Shown piece by piece: positions 17,764-25,809 of a DNA stretch of 64,000 bases; within the stretch, counting starts at the first letter, position 1; every line of letters begins with the position of its first letter. A program made the position numbers and the translations under genes. The stretch is taken from positions 310,001-374,000 of the forward strand of contig JABTTV010000001.1 in NCBI GenBank assembly GCA_015075725.1, read 5' to 3'. This DNA comes from Anaerolineales bacterium (lineage in GTDB: Bacteria > Chloroflexota > Anaerolineae > Anaerolineales > Villigracilaceae). A model generated the notes under the pieces. That model had not been told where the DNA came from and searched no databases. It saw only the letters and a list, made by a program, of their open reading frames with translations.

Positions 17764-20208
17764 ATGTTCGCCCGCCTTGCCGTAAACATCCCCGCAATTT
17801 CCGGAATATTCGATTACACCATTCCATCGAAACTCGTCCCGCAAATTCGGGCGGGATGTCTTGTCACAGCCCCGTTCGGGAATCAAACCGTGCAGGGCAT
17901 CGTCGTCGAGTTGACCGAATCTTCCTCCATAGAGAATCCCAAACTACTCCTCGACCTGCTCCACCCTGCCCCGCTTCTGACTCCTCCGTTGTTGAATCTT
18001 GCCATGCGGCTGACTGATTCTACGCTGAATCCTTTGTCCGCCATCATCGGCATGATGATTCCGGTGGGGTTATCACAACAAGCGGACGTTCTTTACGAAT
18101 TACGGATTATCAATTACGAAGAACGATCCTCCAGGATCACAACCCGCCTCATCGATTTGCTCCGCGAGCGCGGATCACTCCGCGGACGGCAGATCGACTC
18201 TCACTTCGCCAAAGTCGATTGGCGTAAGACTGCGGGCCTGCTTGTGAAAAAGGGCGTGCTTTCTTCAAGGAACATCCTGCCCCCGCCGCGGGTGAGACCA
18301 AAGCACATTCGTGTTGCCCAGCTCGCAGTCACGCCGGAAGCTGCAGGGAAGGAAATCGATTCGCTCGGGTCCACAAAACAAACCCAGGTGCGAAGAGAAT
18401 CTGCCCTGCGATTTCTAATCCAACAACCTGAGCCGATCAATCTATCCTGGGTTTATGCTCAAACCGGGTGCAACCTCGCCGATTTGCAGGAACTCGAAGA
18501 GCGCGGATTGATCCGCCTGTTCGAGAACGAGATCTTTCGCGATCCGCTGATAAAAATAAAGAATGGAGAATTGGAGAATAGGGAGCCGCTGGTCCTTTCC
18601 AATGAACAGAGTTTCGCATTAGATCGAATTATCGGCTCGATCACGAACCATCCGATCTCCGATCTCCAATATCTGTTATACGGTGTGACGGGTTCCGGCA
18701 AAACGGAAATATACCTGCGCGCGGCGGAGGAAGCGATCCGACATGGCAAACAGGTTTTGATCCTCGTTCCTGAAATCGCATTGACGCCTCAAACTGTCCG
18801 GAGATTCATCTCGCGCTTTCCGGGACAGGTGGGGCTTGTCCATTCGAAACTCTCCGAAGGCGAACGCTACGATACCTGGCGGCGTGCCCGGGATGGAAAG
18901 CTCAATATCATCATCGGGCCGCGTTCAGCGCTTTTTTCGCCACTGCAAAATATCGGTTTGATCGTGGTGGATGAATGCCACGACAGTTCGTATCATCAAT
19001 CCGAGCCTCCCTGCTACAACGCAGTGACCGCCGCACAGGAATATGCGAAGCTTTGCGGCGCAGTCTGCGTGCTGGGTTCAGCGACGCCAAAGGTCGAGCA
19101 GCGATACATGGGAGAGCAGGGACGAATTCAAGTCATCGAACTTCCCAACCGGGTGACCGACTCGACACTCCCTCCTGTGCAGATCGTCGATATGCGCGAC
19201 GAGTTGAAGAATGGCAACCGCGGGATCTTCTCCCGCGCCTTGAGCGAGTCGCTGGCGGAGGTGATCGAACGCGGCGAACAGGCAATCCTCTATCTCAATC
19301 GGCGCGGATCAGCGACTTATATTTTCTGCCGCGATTGTGGTTATGTGTTGAAATGTCCCAACTGCGAAACGCCGTTGACGATGCATGTTGAAACGTTGAA
19401 TCGTTCGAACGGTCAAAACTTGTTGTGCCATCGCTGCGGTTACACCCGACAGACACCCAAGACCTGCCCAAACTGCAAAAGCAGCCAGATCCGTGAATAT
19501 GGATTGGGAAGCGAACGCGTCGAGGCGGAGGTCAAAACCATGTACCCCGGGGCGCGCACATTACGTTGGGATTGGGATACGACCCGCCAGAAGGATGCGC
19601 ATGAGATCATCCTGACCCACTTTGCGAATCACCAGGCAGATGTCCTGGTCGGCACGCAAATGCTGGCGAAAGGGCTTGACCTGCCGCTGGTCACTTTGGT
19701 CGGGGTCGTTCTGGCGGACGTCGGCTTGAACCTGCCGGATCCGTTTGCCAATGAAAAAGTGTTCCAAACTCTGACTCAAGTCGCCGGGCGGGCGGGACGG
19801 TCATCGCGCGGAGGCAGGGTGATCATGCAGACATTCAACCCCGATCATTATTCCCTTCAATTCGCCGCAGACCACGACGTGAACGGATTCTATGCGCGCG
19901 AGCTGGAATATCGCCGTAAACTTGGATACCCGCCTTTCGCAAAACTGGTCCGGTTGGAATATCGAAATGTGAACAATGACAAGGCGAAGGAGGAAGCCGT
20001 GAAGATGGCGGACAAACTCAAGGTCAAGTTGGAGGCGGAAGGGTTTCGTCAAACGGAGATGGTCGGTCCCGTTCCATGTTTCTTTGCAAAGGAAAACGGC
20101 GAGCATCGCTGGCAGATCGTTTTACGCGGACCTGATCCGACAGCCGTCTTAAAGGGGGCGAGATTCAATGAGTGGCGGATCGAAGCCGACCCGATCGATT
20201 TGCTATAA
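17764..20208 (+). CDS. priA: Primosomal protein N' (replication restart helicase PriA)
   Basis: An 814-residue protein of normal PriA length. The N-terminal DNA-binding part is followed by a superfamily 2 helicase core: Walker A GVTGSGKT (307-314), Walker B DECH (403-406), and motif V/VI phrases (VGTQMLAKGLDLP, then QVAGRAGRSSRGG). Between them, paired zinc-binding cysteines start at about Cys522 (CRDCGY, CPNC, CHRCGY, CPNC). PriA reloads the replicative helicase at stalled forks. TATAAT at 17752-17757 lies 6 bases before the ATG with no ribosome site. Two AT-rich stretches inside the gene (18092-18124 and 18549-18590) look like intergenic repeat sequence that has been read into protein as linkers. 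Confidence 0.96.
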   Translation: MFARLAVNIPAISGIFDYTIPSKLVPQIRAGCLVTAPFGNQTVQGIVVELTESSSIENPKLLLDLLHPAPLLTPPLLNLAMRLTDSTLNPLSAIIGMMIPVGLSQQADVLYELRIINYEERSSRITTRLIDLLRERGSLRGRQIDSHFAKVDWRKTAGLLVKKGVLSSRNILPPPRVRPKHIRVAQLAVTPEAAGKEIDSLGSTKQTQVRRESALRFLIQQPEPINLSWVYAQTGCNLADLQELEERGLIRLFENEIFRDPLIKIKNGELENREPLVLSNEQSFALDRIIGSITNHPISDLQYLLYGVTGSGKTEIYLRAAEEAIRHGKQVLILVPEIALTPQTVRRFISRFPGQVGLVHSKLSEGERYDTWRRARDGKLNIIIGPRSALFSPLQNIGLIVVDECHDSSYHQSEPPCYNAVTAAQEYAKLCGAVCVLGSATPKVEQRYMGEQGRIQVIELPNRVTDSTLPPVQIVDMRDELKNGNRGIFSRALSESLAEVIERGEQAILYLNRRGSATYIFCRDCGYVLKCPNCETPLTMHVETLNRSNGQNLLCHRCGYTRQTPKTCPNCKSSQIREYGLGSERVEAEVKTMYPGARTLRWDWDTTRQKDAHEIILTHFANHQADVLVGTQMLAKGLDLPLVTLVGVVLADVGLNLPDPFANEKVFQTLTQVAGRAGRSSRGGRVIMQTFNPDHYSLQFAADHDVNGFYARELEYRRKLGYPPFAKLVRLEYRNVNNDKAKEEAVKMADKLKVKLEAEGFRQTEMVGPVPCFFAKENGEHRWQIVLRGPDPTAVLKGARFNEWRIEADPIDLL

Positions 20209-20239
20209 TCGAGCCATATCCTCGAAAGGAGAATGTATC

Positions 20240-21139
20240 ATGCAAAGTTTTTCGCGCGGCTGGTCTTTCCTGAAACAAGCCTGGAGTATGGCGTTCAAGG
20301 ATAAGGACCTTTTGAAACCGTCTTTCTATGCTTTATTGGTGGGCGGCATAATTTCCGTGATCGGGATCATCCCGATCGCGATTGCGGCGATCTTTTTGGG
20401 CGATTCGGATATCGGCAACATCGTTCTTATCGGCATGGGGGCTGTTTTGATGTTCGTACAATTCGTGGTGACGTATGTTTTTTCCGGGATGACGGTGTAT
20501 TTGATCTACGGGTATCTCACCAAGGGCGACGGGCGAATGGATCATGCCTGGGCGATCGTCAAGCGGGATTTCTTCGACATCCTGACCCTTGCGGCTGCGT
20601 CAACGGTTGTGGGGCTGATCCGCAATGCGGCGCAGCGCAACCGCCGGGGAGGCATGGGAGCAAGCATCGCGCGCCAGGCAACGGGCCTGCTTGAAACCCT
20701 GTGGACGGAAGCCGCGGCGCTCGTCCTGCCGGTGATGATCATCGATGACATGAATCTCAAGAACGGCTTGCAGCGGGTCTGGAAGATCACGAAAGAGAAT
20801 CTTCTCCTGATCGGCATCAGCACCGTCGGCGTGCGTTTCGTGACCGGGCTGATCGGGTTTATCTTTGGAGTCATTGGTTTGATCATCGCATTCGTCATCG
20901 GCGGGGGTTTGGCGTTCGCCTCCGGCGGCGAAATGACCCTTACTGTAATCGGCGTTGTGCTCGGCGGGTTGATCTTCTTCGCCTTTGTAATGCTGGCAAG
21001 TGTCTTCAGTTCCTACACCAACACGGCGTATCACACCTGTTTGTATCTATGGGCAAAGGAAGTGGAGAAGGCGACTGCGGAAGGCAGGGCTCCTGCGCAA
21101 GTGCAGGCTCCCGCGCCATTGGCGGCGGTTTTGGTATAA
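20240..21139 (+). CDS. Integral membrane protein, DUF6159-like
   Basis: A 299-residue protein with about six membrane helices. It opens with MQSFSRGWSFLKQAWSMAF, the amphipathic lead common to DUF6159-like proteins, then hydrophobic segments near 30-55, 62-90, 160-190 and 195-260. The start at ATG 20240 is supported by AAAGGAG 10 bases upstream; longer in-frame starts would run into the end of priA. A TATAAT at 20203-20208 overlaps the priA stop and could drive it separately. A bidirectional terminator follows at 21146-21184. Function not known. Confidence 0.82.
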   Translation: MQSFSRGWSFLKQAWSMAFKDKDLLKPSFYALLVGGIISVIGIIPIAIAAIFLGDSDIGNIVLIGMGAVLMFVQFVVTYVFSGMTVYLIYGYLTKGDGRMDHAWAIVKRDFFDILTLAAASTVVGLIRNAAQRNRRGGMGASIARQATGLLETLWTEAAALVLPVMIIDDMNLKNGLQRVWKITKENLLLIGISTVGVRFVTGLIGFIFGVIGLIIAFVIGGGLAFASGGEMTLTVIGVVLGGLIFFAFVMLASVFSSYTNTAYHTCLYLWAKEVEKATAEGRAPAQVQAPAPLAAVLV

Positions 21140-21145
21140 ATAATG

Positions 21146-21184
21146 AAAGTCCCTCTTGAAGGCAAACCTTCAAGAGGGACTTTT
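21146..21184. terminator. Strong palindromic terminator
   Basis: A 17-bp perfect stem (21146-21162 with 21167-21183) closes on a 4-base loop and is flanked by A and T runs on both sides, so it can stop transcription in either direction. It ends the DUF6159-like gene. Its presence rules out an in-frame ATG at 21143 as the start of the next gene. Confidence 0.92.
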
Positions 21185-21199
21185 GATACAATACCCCAT

Positions 21200-21715
21200 A
21201 TGAAACCCGAACCGCGTCGTCAGGAAGCCATCTCGTGGGAGGAAGTGGATAGATTGATCGATCACTTGATTCCCCAATTCAAACGTGAGTTTACGGCGAT
21301 GGTGATGATCACACGCGGCGGAATCATCCCCGGCGGTTTGCTGGCAGACGCGATGGATATTACCCACATCCTTACCGCCGCTGTGGACTTCCCGGCTCAG
21401 ACGGAAAGTGAGCGTAGTTCCCCCCTGATGGTATGGCCCGAGTTCATTCAATTCCCTGCCGAGGATAAACTGCGCGGACGCCCCACCCTGATCGTGGACG
21501 ATGTCTGGGGGTCGGGGCGCACCATCACCGCGGTAAAGAACCGCGTGTCGGCAGCGGGTGGATTTCCGGAAACGTGCGTCCTGCATTTCAATCCATACCG
21601 TAACCTGTTTGGGAGCGTCCGCCCGGATTATTATGCCGCGATAACGGATGCCTTCATCGTTTATCCATGGGAAATCGACCGCGGACCTGACCATGTTTTG
21701 CTCGGCGAAGTATGA
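21200..21715 (+). CDS. Phosphoribosyltransferase family protein
   Basis: A 171-residue type I phosphoribosyltransferase. The PRPP-binding signature is TLIVDDVWGSGRTITAVKNR (about residues 98-117), with the two adjacent Asp residues and the GSGRT loop. The flexible-loop and hood regions are short. MITRGGIIPGGLLAD (about 33-47) is the usual PPi-binding loop region. The family transfers a phosphoribosyl group between PRPP and a base; the short hood with Trp/Tyr-rich C-terminus resembles xanthine/hypoxanthine-type enzymes, but the substrate cannot be fixed from sequence. The start at ATG 21200 follows TACAAT (21187-21192) by 7 bases with no ribosome site. The Crp/Fnr gene starts 6 bases after its stop. 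Confidence 0.9.
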   Translation: MKPEPRRQEAISWEEVDRLIDHLIPQFKREFTAMVMITRGGIIPGGLLADAMDITHILTAAVDFPAQTESERSSPLMVWPEFIQFPAEDKLRGRPTLIVDDVWGSGRTITAVKNRVSAAGGFPETCVLHFNPYRNLFGSVRPDYYAAITDAFIVYPWEIDRGPDHVLLGEV

Positions 21716-21721
21716 CATCCA

Positions 21722-22405
21722 ATGAAAACCATCGAATCCAATCTTAAACAAAAGATCGAAGCGCTGCGGGGAAATCCATACTTCGACGATCTGAAAGAAT
21801 CCATGCTGAAGGACATTGCCGGGCACATGCAGCTCAGGGAATACCAGCGCGGAGATGTCCTCTTTTGGGAGGGCGATCCCTGCGAGGGTTTGTTCATCCT
21901 CGAACATGGCAGCGCCAAGATCTTCCGCATCTCGGCGCAGGGACGGCAGTACATCGTCCGCATTCTTCAAGAAGGCGACACTTTTGCGGAGGTGCCCGCA
22001 TTCGATGAGGGCGCCAGCCCCGTCAATGTCGAAGCCCTGGAAACCTGCCGGGTGTGGATCATCGACAAGAACAAACTGCACGCGTTGGTGATGGAACACC
22101 CGATGTTCGCCCAAAAAGTGCTTGCCAACTTCGGCACGATGCTGCGTGGCATGGTACGCATGGTGAGCGAGATGGCGTTCTACCAGGTGACTCATCGCCT
22201 CGCCCGCCTGATCGATGCAGAACTGCCGCAGGATAAGTCCCAGCACTGGACTCAGGAACAACTGGCGGCGCGATTGGGAACCGTGCGTGAGGTGGTGGCG
22301 CGTTCCCTCAAAGAAATGGAACGCAGCGGAGCCATCAAACTGGAAGACCGCCGCATTCAGATCGTCGACCGCGAGATCTTCGACCAGTGGGTCATGCCGA
22401 ATTAA
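21722..22405 (+). CDS. Crp/Fnr-family transcriptional regulator
   Basis: A 227-residue regulator. Residues about 20-125 are a cyclic-nucleotide-binding-type beta barrel (RGDVLFWEGDPCEGLFIL, then GDTFAEVPAFDEG). A dimer helix follows, then a winged helix-turn-helix (about 155-220). The recognition helix reads TVREVVARSLKEM: Arg189, Glu190 and Arg194 match the DNA-reading Arg-Glu-Arg set of CRP, predicting a TGTGA half-site. The N-terminal cysteine cluster of FNR is absent, and the cAMP-contacting Arg-Ser pair of CRP is not evident, so the ligand is unknown. A perfect TGTGA-N6-TCACA site lies in front of nrfH, 2.6 kb away. A diverged repeat carrying a terminator follows the stop. Confidence 0.92.
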   Translation: MKTIESNLKQKIEALRGNPYFDDLKESMLKDIAGHMQLREYQRGDVLFWEGDPCEGLFILEHGSAKIFRISAQGRQYIVRILQEGDTFAEVPAFDEGASPVNVEALETCRVWIIDKNKLHALVMEHPMFAQKVLANFGTMLRGMVRMVSEMAFYQVTHRLARLIDAELPQDKSQHWTQEQLAARLGTVREVVARSLKEMERSGAIKLEDRRIQIVDREIFDQWVMPN

Positions 22406-22412
22406 AAGCAAA

Positions 22413-22567
22413 CCAATTAACCCAGAATCTAATTTGAGAAACGGATGAGCGCTGATGAACGCGGAAAAGGACTACAAAATCCTCGTTTTCAGCGTTCATC
22501 CGTGTTCCATTTGCTCTTAAAACGGACTCACCCACGAAACCTAAATTTCAGAGTGAGTCATGTTTTT
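22413..22567 (-). repeat. Dispersed repeat, copy A (about 155 bp)
   Basis: The reverse complement of this stretch aligns along its whole length with 54701-54853 at roughly 80 percent identity by eye. Shared blocks include AAACATGACTCA, GGTTTCGTGGGTGAGT, AACGCTGAAAACG and CTTTTCCGCGT. The plus-strand reading ends in a hairpin (GACTCAC with GTGAGTC) and seven T, so this copy probably terminates the Crp/Fnr gene. Both copies sit between the ends of two converging genes. Confidence 0.85.
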
Positions 22568-22630
22568 TTAAGTATCCTGCATACGCGCTCCCGCCGCCGG
22601 AAACAGGAACGCCGCCTTGAGCCAAGAAAT

Positions 22631-23071
22631 CTACTGCAGGATTTCGAAGTTCGTCACCCGCCATGATAACTCATCATCCATCGCAAGTTTGATGACGTCA
22701 ATTGAAACTTCGGCAGGGAAGCCGTATTGTTCGTCGTAGGTTACGATGGCTTCTTCGGCTTCCATCATCTCCGAATTTAGTTCGTCAAAAAGACCATCGA
22801 TGGTTGCGTATCTGACGTAATATTCGTAATTGGGGTCTGAAGCATCGACCGGGGTTCCATCCACGCGGGTGATGGAGACCACTTCCCCGTTTTCAACTTC
22901 GATGGTCAGGGGCATATCTTGATAGAACGGGCAAAAGCAGCCGATCACAAGGTCGTAACGATAGTGAGATACCCCAGCCTCCCCCCATTTATTGAGATTT
23001 TGCTCGTACTCTGAACCGGCAGAACAGGCAGACAGAATAAGCGCCAAAACGACTAAGATAAATTTTCTCAT
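22631..23071 (-). CDS. DUF6174-like lipoprotein
   Basis: A 146-residue lipoprotein started at ATG 23071, which has GGAGAAC upstream and opens the signal peptide; the lipobox is LILSAC (Cys18). The mature part has the pattern YRYDLVIGCFCPF, then LTIEVENGEVVSIT, which matches the DUF6174 family of small exported proteins. The two Cys of CFC are the notable conserved residues. A strong terminator at 23122-23152 separates it from nrfA, so it is probably transcribed on its own. Role unknown. Confidence 0.85.
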   Translation of the reverse strand: MRKFILVVLALILSACSAGSEYEQNLNKWGEAGVSHYRYDLVIGCFCPFYQDMPLTIEVENGEVVSITRVDGTPVDASDPNYEYYVRYATIDGLFDELNSEMMEAEEAIVTYDEQYGFPAEVSIDVIKLAMDDELSWRVTNFEILQ

Positions 23072-23121
23072 GATGTTCTCCTTTTCTATGTAAACGAATT
23101 TTCCCATGAATTGTTCCCAAA

Positions 23122-23152
23122 TAAAAACTCCCCGTCTCTTCAGGCGGGGAGT
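23122..23152 (-). terminator. Rho-independent terminator of nrfHA
   Basis: On the minus strand ACTCCCCG (complement of 23145-23152) pairs with CGGGGAGT (complement of 23127-23134) and is followed by TTTTTAT. It lies 14 bases after the nrfA stop. Confidence 0.9.
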
Positions 23153-23165
23153 ACTTTCGGGTGAA

Positions 23166-24497
23166 TTATTTATTCTCGTAGAAAGTGCCCGTTGCAAGCA
23201 GGGACGGGTCATTCACTGATTGCGCCGCAAGCATCTGCGATTGCCGCGCCAAATTCGTGGACTTGGCAAGCACCTCAAGCGCATACTCGGGATTGTGGAA
23301 ACCGGTCGAATTCTCGGCAGAGATGAAATCCCACATGAACTGCGCTTCTCGGTGCAGTTTGCGCGCTTCATCGAGCAGAGCCGGATCGGCATCCCCCGCA
23401 GCGACGGCCGCCTTGATGGCGTTCATCGCATCGATGATGGCATCTTCAGCGCTGATCTTTGTATCCGCCACCTGCTGTTGAATGATGGCAACGCGTTCGA
23501 CGACATATTCAGTGTTGGTATGGCATTGTCCGCAGGCTACTTCGGGGTTAAGCAGCGGACTGTGGACATCATGCGTAGAATACTTGGCTGCCCCATCACG
23601 CACGTAAGGCATGTGGCAGTCGGCGCAGGAGACGCCCGCCTCGTAGTGCGTGCTTCCCGCGGTAAAGAATTCGAATTCGGGATGCTGTGCCTTGAGCATG
23701 GGGCTGTCCGTTTCGGGATACGCCCAATCCTTGAAGCCGGCTTCTTCATAATAAGCGATGATCTCTTCGACCTTGGTGCCGTTGTCCCAGGGGAAGGTCA
23801 GATACTTTCCATCCCCTTTGAAATAGTATTCCACATGGCAGTTGGCGCAAACGACTGTGCGCATTTCCTGGCGGGTGAAGGTCGTCCAGTCCTTGCCCTG
23901 CCGTTCGAGAGCCTCTGCGAGTGCGGGGTTGGTGACGATGAGCCGCATGGTTTCAGCCTCATGGCAGTTGGCGCAGCCGATCGGGTTACTGATCTCAGGG
24001 GTCAACTCATTAAAGGACAATGCATCGTAGGCTTCCATTCCGAGCCTGTCCCACAAGCCGGGGTTATCGGATGATTTGCAGGAATAACAAGTTCCTGGCG
24101 TATGTTTGGGGTCTTCATCGTTCAAATTCAAACGCTTGGTCGCGCGGACATCTTCCAGCGCATTGGCATGACCGCGGTCATCGTTGTAATCCTTGCTGAA
24201 GGGATATCCTCCAAACAAGATCACCTGGCGCGGATCGCGTTCCAGCCAAGAGAATGCCGAAGAGCCGCCGTAGGTCGTATCGATGTTATTCGTCTCAGTC
24301 TTCATGAACGTATCGTATTGATTGGGATAGTTAATACCCCACCTGGCAGAATCCGGCTCCATCGCCGCGATCTCCACCAACGGCTGCACAGCGCGCGCTT
24401 CTGCAGGCTGGTTCTGGATGTATACCATCACGCCAATCAACACCGCGGCGAGCACTACTACCAATCCAGCAAGAATGAGGGTGATATAGTTTTTCAT
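23166..24497 (-). CDS. nrfA: Ammonia-forming cytochrome c nitrite reductase, catalytic subunit
   Basis: A 443-residue pentahaem cytochrome. The catalytic haem has the NrfA-specific CYSCK motif (about 137-141), with lysine as haem ligand. Four further CxxCH motifs follow: CANCH (175-179), CANCH (217-221), CADCH (291-295) and CGQCH (322-326). The N-terminus is an uncleaved or cleaved export signal (about residues 5-27). The start is placed at ATG 24497; the ATG two codons earlier directly abuts AGGAGA, too close to be used well. NrfA reduces nitrite to ammonium with six electrons, outside the cytoplasmic membrane. It lies 11 bases downstream of nrfH in the same operon and ends at a strong terminator. 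Confidence 0.97.
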   Translation of the reverse strand: MKNYITLILAGLVVVLAAVLIGVMVYIQNQPAEARAVQPLVEIAAMEPDSARWGINYPNQYDTFMKTETNNIDTTYGGSSAFSWLERDPRQVILFGGYPFSKDYNDDRGHANALEDVRATKRLNLNDEDPKHTPGTCYSCKSSDNPGLWDRLGMEAYDALSFNELTPEISNPIGCANCHEAETMRLIVTNPALAEALERQGKDWTTFTRQEMRTVVCANCHVEYYFKGDGKYLTFPWDNGTKVEEIIAYYEEAGFKDWAYPETDSPMLKAQHPEFEFFTAGSTHYEAGVSCADCHMPYVRDGAAKYSTHDVHSPLLNPEVACGQCHTNTEYVVERVAIIQQQVADTKISAEDAIIDAMNAIKAAVAAGDADPALLDEARKLHREAQFMWDFISAENSTGFHNPEYALEVLAKSTNLARQSQMLAAQSVNDPSLLATGTFYENK

Positions 24498-24508
24498 TTG
24501 CATTCTCC

Positions 24509-24994
24509 TTACTTGGTCGGATAAATTAACGAATCTTGATACGGAGCCCCTGTCGCGCCGCGCTCCCCATGCGCAACACTACGATGACACTCCCAGCAGT
24601 AGCGGTCCAAAGGCTGTGCGCCCGCCAGCATGGATTCCACAGTATCTTCGTGGCAATGGATGCAATTCTCCTGCACGATCTCCTTCGTCTTCTCTTCGGC
24701 GCGAATCATGGCCGGAATATTTCCCGTCACAAAGGCAAATGTATCTTTCGCGCCTTGCCTTCCTTTTTCCATGTAGTACGAAACAAAGTTGTCGTGAGGC
24801 AGGTGGCAATCGGTGCATTTCGCCACTTTGGCATGACCCCCGTGCGCCCAATTTTCATACTGCGAGTCCATCGAATGGCAGTTCGCGCATGTCTCGGGCG
24901 CGTCCCCACCGTACGCCGCCGCATCCGAAACCAGCGCAAAATACCCGAGCGCCAGCACCGCGATCACAATGGCAATTAAAGGGAGTTTGGACAT
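24509..24994 (-). CDS. nrfH: Cytochrome c nitrite reductase, quinol-oxidising subunit
   Basis: A 161-residue NapC/NirT-type tetrahaem protein. One N-terminal membrane helix (about 4-22) anchors it. The four haem motifs are CANCH (36-40), CTDCH (60-64), CIHCH (111-115) and CWECH (133-137). NrfH takes electrons from the menaquinol pool and passes them to NrfA. It is the first gene of the nrfHA operon. A GAGG ribosome site lies 8 bases before the ATG. The upstream region carries a class II CRP-type promoter (25025-25068), so expression is likely switched on by a Crp/Fnr regulator. Confidence 0.97.
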   Translation of the reverse strand: MSKLPLIAIVIAVLALGYFALVSDAAAYGGDAPETCANCHSMDSQYENWAHGGHAKVAKCTDCHLPHDNFVSYYMEKGRQGAKDTFAFVTGNIPAMIRAEEKTKEIVQENCIHCHEDTVESMLAGAQPLDRYCWECHRSVAHGERGATGAPYQDSLIYPTK

Positions 24995-25024
24995 GGATTA
25001 ACCTCGCATTAATGGCTTTTGTAA

Positions 25025-25068
25025 AATATACCGAAACTTGCCAATATTTCTTGTGACTTATATCACAA
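25025..25068 (-). promoter_or_regulatory. Class II CRP-type promoter of nrfHA
   Basis: TTGTGACTTATATCACAA at 25051-25068 is a perfect TGTGA-N6-TCACA palindrome with arms of 6 bases. On the minus strand a TATATT -10 box occupies 25030-25025. A start 7 bases after it (25018) puts the palindrome centre at exactly -41.5, the class II spacing used by CRP and FNR activators. No good -35 box is present, as expected for an activated promoter. nrfH starts 24 bases downstream of the inferred start. Confidence 0.8.
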
Positions 25069-25250
25069 AGGAAGCGATGAGTGACAATCCTCATGCCTGT
25101 TTGTGACAAATGAAGTCATCAGACATGAATAAATTCTACAAAAACTATCCAAGTTTCGGAATTGACATACGTCCTGAGTTGAAGATGACACAACCCCGCC
25201 TCCCCCTTCGGGACAACTGACCTGGCGTTGCAAGCCTGCGCCAATCATTT

Positions 25251-25282
25251 AAAAAACGCCCCACCGAGAAAGACGGCGGGGC
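25251..25282 (-). terminator. Rho-independent terminator of the copper chaperone operon
   Basis: On the minus strand GCCCCGCCG pairs with CGGTGGGGC (complements of 25274-25282 and 25258-25266) over a 7-base loop, and TTTTTT follows. It lies about 31 bases after the chaperone gene stop. Confidence 0.88.
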
Positions 25283-25313
25283 AAAAGGAGAATGCGCCAG
25301 CGAAGCGCAGAAC

Positions 25314-25781
25314 CTACGGCATATTATGTCCATCCATGCCCGAGCCGCCCATATTGGCAGCATCCATCACAGGGACAGTCATAGTTACATCCTCATACCC
25401 ATCGAAATGCAAGGTCAACGTGATCTCATCGCCGACGTCCAAGTCCCTGGTCAAGCCGATGAACATGATGTGATAACTGCCCGGCTTCAATTCCAATTCC
25501 TCCCCGGCAGGTATCGCAACCGAATCCTGTTTGACCATTTGCATGGTCCCGTCTGCGCTCATCGAGCTTAAGTGAACCTCCACCGCAGCCGCCACATCGG
25601 ACGAAGCGCCGATCAATGCCACTTCCGAGTCGGTGAAATTGGTCAACATCATATACGCTGCGCTGTTGCCGTCCTTCAAACCGGAGCGCACCCAGGGCTC
25701 GTTCGCTTCCACGCCTTCCCCGCCCCCGCATGCGTTCAACAAAATCATCCCTGCCACAAATATTGCAACTATTTTCTTCAT
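25314..25781 (-). CDS. PCu(A)C-family periplasmic-type copper chaperone, lipoprotein
   Basis: A 155-residue lipoprotein. The signal ends in LLNAC (Cys18). The Cu(I) motif of the PCu(A)C family is present: His70, Met80/Met82, His104 and Met106 (HLSSM, TMQM, then YHIMFIGL). The tail is Met/His-rich (MGGSGMDGHNMP) and could add copper ligands. Family members carry Cu(I) to the CuA or CuB sites of cytochrome oxidase. The start at ATG 25781 has GAGAGGAAAA upstream; an in-frame ATG four codons earlier overlaps that site. It lies 28 bases downstream of the HTH-NosL-like regulator, almost certainly in one operon. Confidence 0.93.
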   Translation of the reverse strand: MKKIVAIFVAGMILLNACGGGEGVEANEPWVRSGLKDGNSAAYMMLTNFTDSEVALIGASSDVAAAVEVHLSSMSADGTMQMVKQDSVAIPAGEELELKPGSYHIMFIGLTRDLDVGDEITLTLHFDGYEDVTMTVPVMDAANMGGSGMDGHNMP

Positions 25782-25809
25782 TTTTCCTCTCAAATCATTG
25801 GTTTCTGAA

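Noticed and set aside
21170..22411. A 413-residue minus-strand open frame
   Set aside because: It is opposite the phosphoribosyltransferase and Crp/Fnr genes, both clear families. Long antisense frames are common at this base composition.
22445..22666. A short plus-strand gene in the gap after the Crp/Fnr gene
   Set aside because: It lies on dispersed repeat copy A, has no ribosome site and no protein-like composition.
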